From Mermis nigrescens (lineage: Eukaryota > Nematoda > Enoplea > Mermithida > Mermithidae): a stretch of DNA of 64,000 nucleotides. Numbering within the stretch: the first letter of the stretch is position 1; each line of letters begins with the position of its first letter. Position numbers and translations under genes: made by a program. The notes below the pieces were generated by a model. That model saw nothing but the letters and a program-made list of their open reading frames with translations, ran no database searches and was not told where the DNA came from. Of the stretch, positions 57,839 to 64,000 are shown in pieces. The DNA lies in contig JAVLUZ010000411.1 of NCBI GenBank assembly GCA_036768485.1, positions 227,265-291,264 on the forward strand. Reading direction: 5' to 3'.

Positions 57839-58044
57839 CTTGCAGTATGGAGAAATTGATATATTGTTCCCGTGATATTGGCGACCCAATGGTGATCTAC
57901 CACAAGATCCTATCTTATTAGACATCTTGAAAAGCAAATGCGGTCCGTCAGGTATCTTGTTGACTTTAGTGAACGACACGCAATCGTTCGAGGCTTTATT
58001 TAGTTGATCCAAGGCTGCGTCGATAATACTTCTGAGAGCAGTAT
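57839..58044 (-). CDS. Astacin gene, exon 3: catalytic-domain middle
   Basis: 206 bp; with the single base left by exon 2 it makes 69 codons and ends in phase 0. The acceptor is TTGTCACAG and the donor TGCAAG|GTTTG. The sequence has the ALDQLNKA helix, DCVSFTKV, GSCGRSPLGR (the conserved C..S.vGr loop) and ISPYCK. Same length and phase as the copy 1 exon at 9,969-10,174. Confidence 0.88.
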
Positions 58045-59239
58045 CTGTGACAAATATTCAGTTAATTATTCGTACGAAAAAAGAGAGACAGCACGAAAAA
58101 GCTGTAGAATTGAATCGGCATTACCGAATTTACAAATTACTTTAATCCGTTTTATTCAAAACAAATACATTCAATTACGACAAGAGCATTTGTGTAAAGT
58201 TGTGAAGAAGTGCAAAATAATAAATGGTGTGTTCAGTCATGGACCATCTAGAAACACAGCGGACCCCGGCCCCTAAACTTAAATTCTTGGCTCAGTGTTT
58301 TGGATTATTGCCAGTTTTGCACCACCTAGACCCCTCAGAATTCGGCTGCTGCCCACGTATGCAGATTGCGTGATTTGTTGATGAGAATAGGTGCTGGAGG
58401 GCAAGAAACTGCTGATGAACCGCGGAGATTTTCCTTTGTTTTTGGAAATGCCAGGATAATGTGAACCTTTATTTCAATAGTTTAGCAATTTCCTGGTCTC
58501 AAAAATGAATGCGCAAAAGTTAGCTGTGTGTTGAATGCATACGATCGCGAAATTCATTAGATTTAGGAATTTCGATTCACTTTGCATTTTAGTAACAAAT
58601 CTTTGAAAGCGCTGGAAAATTCGATTTCCTCGCCATATCCCGATTCTTATATTAAACAAAAAGCAAAGTGCGTCTGATTCAAAGCGGATTTTATCGCAAC
58701 GACGTTCACTGCAAATAATTAATAATCCAGAAAAGCCGGAGTCTGTCTGATAGATTAAAATTAATATCGATTCTATTCAGGTGTGGTGAACAAAAGAAAA
58801 ATCAAATTACTTATCGTAATTTTTAGTTATTATCTTAAAAATCTGCAAGATTTAAACAACGGATAGGCGTATGGTTTACCGAAGTAAACGTGGAAAGCAG
58901 TCAAATTCTTTGATGTTTCGATGGTGTAGAACTTGCAAAAATTTGAAGGAAAACATGCAAAAAATTAATTCTGGGGTGTTCCAGTTTCTGGGGTATCCGG
59001 CGGATTATTGAAGATCCAAACTATCCGATTAATTAAAAGCACACTATCGATTGAATCTGCGTCACTTTGATTGTCAGCTGATAACTTTTTCTGAATTACG
59101 AACTCCAAACATACGTTTAAATGCGGAAATACTGCTAAGCACTCAGGCAACAGGTTATTCTGTGAAAACGATTCAATTTAATCTTACTTATCAATTAATG
59201 AAAAATAAAAATTGAAAACAAAGTACAGTTCATTACTAC
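58045..59239. other. Astacin intron 2
   Basis: 1.2 kb, AT-rich; a G-rich family fragment at about 58,230-58,370, otherwise nothing recognised. Confidence 0.55.
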
Positions 59240-59453
59240 GTATTTCAGTAGTAACGTATTTAATTGGCATCTCTGTCCATCTCCTGGCCGGAATTTTTTC
59301 AAAATTGGGTGCCGCCATGCGAGCCCTGCTTCCGCGGCTGTTTATAGAATTTATAATCTTGTCCATATTATCTGAAATTACTTCAAATTGTCTGCGATTC
59401 AAGCTCATGATCTTGTAATTTGCAAATAAGTTTGATTTGCTGAGAATATCGGC
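59240..59453 (-). CDS. Astacin gene, exon 2: propeptide end and start of catalytic domain
   Basis: 214 bp after a TTTTTCAG acceptor, phase 0 in, phase 1 out (C|GTAGTA). The helix VISDNMDKIINSIN is followed by RMAAPNFEKIPARRW and MPIKYVTTEI, the opening strand of the catalytic domain. No clear propeptide Cys or FxGD aspartate switch was found, which would be unusual and may lie in an unrecognised form. Matches copy 1 exon 2 (12,157-12,365). Confidence 0.82.
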
Positions 59454-59980
59454 CTGAAAAATGAAACAACTAATATCGCACTAGCCGTGTAATACGATCA
59501 AAAAATAATTTCTATAGCTATAAGCAAGTTAAGAAATTCAAAAAAATAAATTTTAGCTGCAAAGCACGATCATTCCAGACGGATTAAGAAAACATGTTGA
59601 AAAGCGGATAAATCAACAAACCCACTAATGCTCGTTTAATACTCATTAGCACCTAAAAACGCACATTCAGTACTCATTCTGTTATCATTAAACACTGATT
59701 CATGACATTTTATCCAATTTCGTGGCACCTGATGTCTGTGCCAATAATCGTTTCTATAATCTACAATGTTATCGACTCGTACAAAGTACTCTAGAACTAA
59801 ATAATGCAGTTTTAGCACTTCAACTTTCGGGTAAAAATTTTAATAATTGCCGGCGATCTGCGTTTTCTAATAACCTTTTCTCCAGATGCATGAATAACGT
59901 GAGACGGAGTCTCACGATTTTGTTCATTTTTTTTGGAGCTAATCTTGTGCTCGTATTTGCTGAAATTGTCAAAATAATAA

Positions 59981-60349
59981 AGCTGTTTTTAGCCAAAATG
60001 ACCTCGAAAACTGGTATACATGCTAAAATAGCGTTAAAACTACGTTATTCCACAGTTTTTAGTCATTTTCGAGCATTTTTGAAGAAAACTTTCAATTTCT
60101 ATCCAGTTTTAGCCTTGTTTTGCCTCATTTATCCCGCAAAATCGTCTGCTGGTGCTAATCAACACCCTAGAATGGAAAAATTGAAAATTTAATGGGGAAA
60201 ATGGGGTAAAATTAAGGCCGAAAATGGATGAAAATTCAAAATTTGCTCTAAAAGTGCTTTAAATTGACCAGAAACTGTGTAATAATGTACTCTGAACGCT
60301 ATTTTAGCCCTTATACCAATTTTTAAGGTCAGTTTGTTCCAAAAAAGCT
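59981..60349. mobile_element. Palindromic MITE, about 370 bp
   Basis: Two arms of about 170-180 bp in inverted orientation. Left: AGCCAAAATGACCTCGAAAA and on through the GTTTTGCCTCATTT motif. Right: AAATGGGGTAAAATTAAGG back to a closing ACCAATTTTTAAGGTCA. The same arms appear separated at 12,812-13,015 and 14,232-14,395. Confidence 0.75.
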
Positions 60350-60863
60350 CAATTTTTGACCCGCTTCAGACCAGCTGACCCTCTCCTCCCAGATCGGCCA
60401 TGCTGTACACCTATGGGAACCACCCCTCTAAAGGCATCAGAACTTTTCTGCAATAACCCGTTGTTTATGAGTTTTAATCACCCGCACGTGCAAAACTGAT
60501 CGTATATTCGGAATCAGGGTCACGGGACAACGTTTAGATAAAATAAGATGAGCACTCTGTAGTCAGTGAAGACTTTTTCCCACAGATGGACAGACACACA
60601 GACAAATATCAAATGAATATTTTAGATTTATTCTGAATCGTTTTTAAAATATTCCAACGGTTTGCCCTTGCATATAAAAAACCCTATCAATAATGCTATG
60701 ATTCAAATTTCCGCTTAAACTTGATAAGAGATAAGTAAATTTTATCATCTTAAATGGATTCATTCGTAACATTTATTTAAAACGTGCACACGCAAACGTA
60801 TGCTGGACGACCACTTTTACCCCTTTTTGCACTCATACTTACAAATGAGCCTTCAAACGATTG

Positions 60864-61036
60864 TGACCCGCTTGACCCACCGTCCCGCTAGACCCACCGT
60901 CCCACTAGACCCACTTTTTCGTCCCGCTAGACCCACCGGAAGTCTCGCTAGACCCACTACGTGCATAATGAGGTGTCCCGCTAGACCCACCGTTTCGTGA
61001 CCGTCCCGCTAGACCCACTGTCTCGGAAGACCCACT
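60864..61036 (+). repeat. Minisatellite, foldback pair III (left)
   Basis: About nine units of roughly 17 bp, consensus CGTCCCGCTAGACCCAC, with three irregular spacers (CTTTTTCGTC, ACGTGCATAATGAGGTG and GTTTCGTGAC types). Inverted partner at 62,007-62,197 keeps the same unit order and the same spacers. Confidence 0.93.
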
Positions 61037-62006
61037 CGAAAAAGGAAGACATACACATCACACGTGAAATGAAAAATAGTTATCAAGACGCTTAAGTGAA
61101 TTCTGTAAAATTTTTGTAATCATTATTTAAAAAGAAAGTTTGAGGTGTGCAATAGTCAATAACAAGCGGTTAGTTTGTTTTCATAATTGTGCAATTGTAT
61201 ATAATTACCATAGGTACTTCATTCGAAAAAAGTTTCGTTATTATCAGCTTCACAGACTAACATAGCTGACTCCATATAACGAATTAAAACGAAATTAGCG
61301 CGACCGAAATCCATGGCTCGATTCGAAATCAAAATTTCTATATAGTATTTGATGGTCGCAAATAAAGTGAGCACAAGGACATTAGCGCTCCTTAGTCCTA
61401 TTTTTAAAAATAGATTCGGATTTATTGACAATGACCTAATTAACATTTTCGATTTTTTACTGAGAATTTGCAACATCCGCTCGGCCCGATTATTGTTGAG
61501 CCGTCTTTGTGAAATGCCTACATGCTTTTCATAATATTCATATGTGCATATCTGCACTGTTATCGGAATGCAGTTTCAACGCTTCAATCTGTGTGCCTAC
61601 TTAGTATAAGGAAATTCCCTGATCGGAGGATACAGAGAGTACAGTACCATTACGGTAATAAGCAAAAAGCACTCTGAAATGTGTTTGACAAGAGTGCATT
61701 CCTTGACATGAAAAATAAAAATTCATTCTAAAAAAATTATCGGCCATGGCTGGTTACTTACCATTGCCACACACATGCACGCACATATCTTCTTTGCATG
61801 TTATAATTTGTAATATACACAATTTCATGCAATAATATACAAAATTTATTTATTTAATAATTAAATTTAATTGATTAGGTGGTTGATTAAATGTAATTAT
61901 TTTTTAATTAATTATTTATATATTTGACTAAACATATATACTTGAATGGATACACTTTGAAAGCATTTCTGTGTTTGCTTATAAGCGTAAATAATTTTCT
62001 TCTCTG

Positions 62007-62197
62007 GTGGGTCTTCCGAGACAGTGGGTCTAGCGGGACGGTCGCAAAACGGTGGGTCTAGCGGGACACCTCATTATGCACGTGGTGGGTCTAGCGAGAC
62101 TTCCGGTGGGTCTAGCGGGACGAAAAAGTGGGTCTAGTGGGACGGTGGGTCTAGCGGGACGGTGGGTCAAGCGGGACGGTGGGTCTAGCGGGACGGG
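62007..62197 (-). repeat. Minisatellite, foldback pair III (right)
   Basis: Reverse complement of 60,864-61,036, unit GTGGGTCTAGCGGGACG, plus an extra unit at the outer end. The irregular spacers are shared with the partner. Confidence 0.93.
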
Positions 62198-63076
62198 ACC
62201 CTTCAAACGGGATATGTACAATCACGTAGCATCAATCAGTATAATTTCAATATAATTGGTCCGAGTTTTCCCGCGTTTTTTGTTAAGAAAATTGAGGAAA
62301 CTAAGCATAGATGGGCTGTGATAAAATTCTGATGTCTACCAAACACTGTAAAAAAATTATCGCATTAACAACAAAATAATGCCTGCACGATGAATCAACA
62401 AAATATTTATGTTTAAAACGGACCTTGTATGTCAGCCTGACTAATGTTCCTATGTTAATGTTTGAAATGTTTAATCAGATAAATTTACAATCAAATGGAC
62501 AGCTAAAGCAGCATTTTGTAGAATCAACATAATATGATATATAGATGGCGCTGCTTGCGCATTAAAACCCGCATATCTATCTTTCAGGTTGCAATTACCT
62601 TTGCTGTTAACCAACCATGCTAGACCCATTTCCCCTTATTCATATGGGGAAGCGCTTTGTGCATACCGACTTTCTCCAAAAGTCAATATGCGCATTTTTG
62701 TAGGGCAGGGTCATCAAATTTATGGCTTACTGTACAGCTTGTAGCAATTTATGATCTTTTAATTTCGATCAACATGAAACAGTATGCAAATTTAAATTCG
62801 ATCAACATAAAGTTTTTATGTTAATTTTACGAAGAAAAAACACTTTTTAAAATCAGATCAACATAAACATTTCAATATTTTAAGCCGAATCAACAAAAAA
62901 ACCTTTATATTGCTATACTAAAATTTTTACGCAACAAATTCCACATAAAAAGTTTGTTGTGCCTAGAAATTACTTTTTACGGTGTAATTGTTCCAAATTC
63001 CAACCCACCTTCTACGCCCATTTGTGAACATGCTAGATTAAACAGACATTTTTAAAACAATCGATCACATTCGCAC

Positions 63077-63319
63077 CTTCGTTGACTCTGACATTCTGCT
63101 TTTTTGGACCAATTCATTGATATGCTGCCGTTTTGAATCGATCAAATCTGTCAGATTTTCTCGCGTTTCGTCGTCGATTGTTTGATCAACAAGTATTGAT
63201 GACCTATCCTCAGAAATAATTTCAATGAAATCATCGATTGATTCTATACTGGGAATGTCGGTCACATCAGCTATGCTAGACGTAATTAAGATAAACAAGG
63301 CGTACAATGTTCTCTCCAT
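63077..63319 (-). CDS. Astacin gene, exon 1: signal peptide and propeptide
   Basis: 81 codons from the ATG at 63,319 to a phase-0 donor (ACGAAG|GTGCGA). The N-terminus MERTLYALFILITSSIA is a clear signal peptide, so the protease is secreted. The rest is an acidic propeptide (SIESIDDFIEIISEDRSS, then a basic helix DLIDSKRQHINELVQKS). An in-frame Met 6 codons upstream (63,337) is less likely: the sequence just before 63,319 (TTTACAGG) looks like a splice acceptor, suggesting an untranslated first exon farther out. Copy 1 has the homologous exon at 14,746-14,988. Confidence 0.78.
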
Positions 63320-64000
63320 CCTGTAAAGCATCAACATTTACATCAACATGTACGGTTTTGCAAAATGATTAATGAAAAACGCTTTGTGAATCGCTGCAGA
63401 TACAAATAAGAACGCCTAGAAGTTATTTATTTATTTTTTATATTATTTTTTTAAATTCTCACAGTCGGGTTTCGGTATATTCTATTTCTTACTTTTAATT
63501 TACTTTAATTAATTGTATTCGAGTTGTCTTGCTATTAAAATAATCCGACTGGACAACAAAAGATATGATTTAAAGCTGAAAGTATTGATTATGACCGTGC
63601 CATACTATGTAAATTAATCTCATCTAGCGAATAGGGTGCTTCGCTGCCCATTTGCCAAAGCATTTTCAAATGGGTCAGTTCGCTTCACTTGCAGAAAAGA
63701 CGTATACAACTGCAACATGCCGAAAATTGCCTAGAAATTCATATCTTATTTGTCATCGTAATGTTGAATTATCATTATTATTCAATCGTTCCGAATTTCA
63801 CAGCTTTCTCTTATTTACTCTCTTATATCCACTGTTAGGCACCTCTCAGTATTATTCGTTCAATAAATGCAAAATATCGTCAGGAGCGCTCATCATGAAT
63901 TATCAACTTCTCTAAGCTTGCCTTCGCTCTAAAACTTAAATTAGTCGCAAATCACCATGATCATCGAAATTTTACAATTTCATGGGCTAAAGTCCGTTTG
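63320..64000. other. Upstream flank of the astacin gene
   Basis: AT-rich. About 63,630-63,700 resembles 2,160-2,220 of the left arm (GCGCTTCGCTGCCCAT type). No gene or firm promoter recognised. Confidence 0.35.

Larger units (their letters stand above)
59454..63076. other. Astacin intron 1 (3.6 kb) with palindromic MITE and foldback pair III
   Basis: Contains the palindromic element at 59,981-60,349 and the inverted minisatellites at 60,864-62,197; otherwise AT-rich with no exon recognised. Confidence 0.6.

Noticed and set aside
61219..61557. 112-codon minus-strand frame inside astacin intron 1
   Set aside because: Lies between the two inverted minisatellites, no recognised domain; the opposite strand is also open. 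Could be a relic of the foldback element's centre but cannot be supported.
60864..62197. CRISPR-like regular repeats
   Set aside because: Units of about 17 bp abut with little or no spacer, occur as inverted paired arrays, and the genome is eukaryotic; foldback minisatellites fit better.

Overview
This is a eukaryotic, AT-rich, repeat-dominated window with spliced genes. The host genes I can support are an astacin metalloprotease ending in ShKT domains and a probable galectin. That pairing, with the repeat load, suggests an invertebrate and most likely a nematode; the species cannot be named from the sequence.

Left third (1-23,757): two arms of about 6.7 kb (1-6,688 and 17,022-23,757) are inverted copies of each other, roughly 95% identical by eye. 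They bracket about 10 kb that holds a 989-bp perfect (GATA)n array, three exons of a broken astacin copy (14,988 down to 9,969, minus strand), several MITEs, and a mariner deletion derivative sitting in (TA)n. From 23.8 to 29.8 kb there are MITE and dispersed-repeat fragments plus two phase-matched exons of a galectin-like gene (minus strand).

Middle (29,773-43,086): a complete-ended Polinton/Maverick (adintovirus-like) element. It starts AG and ends CT, has terminal inverted repeats of about 840 bp, and is flanked by a perfect 6-bp duplication, AACATC. It carries an N-terminal fragment of protein-primed DNA polymerase B, a zinc-ribbon-like ORF, an unknown ORF, a chromodomain integrase, a TATA-binding protein (TBP) homologue, a packaging ATPase, small virion-type proteins, a double-jelly-roll major capsid protein, an adenain-type protease and a penton-like minor capsid protein. 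Ten copies of the octamer TATAAATA lie 25-50 nt upstream of its start codons (one pair is now separated by a LINE). An element-encoded TBP together with a uniform TATA promoter set looks like a self-contained transcription system, and is the most notable thing in the window. The copy is decayed: the polymerase catalytic part is gone, the integrase is frameshifted, the ATPase has a nonsense codon, the protease has lost its catalytic His, and a 3.2-kb RTE-like LINE (35,227-38,411, 11-bp target duplication) has split one promoter from its gene. TBP, major capsid and minor capsid remain open.

Right third (43,087-64,000): a minus-strand astacin gene with six exons whose splice phases agree (63,319 down to 48,718): signal peptide and propeptide, start of the catalytic domain, zinc-binding exon, catalytic C-terminus, and two ShKT domains. 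Its introns and downstream flank are full of MITEs and of three unrelated pairs of short-unit minisatellites arranged as inverted repeats (foldback-like). No rRNA, tRNA or CRISPR array was recognised.
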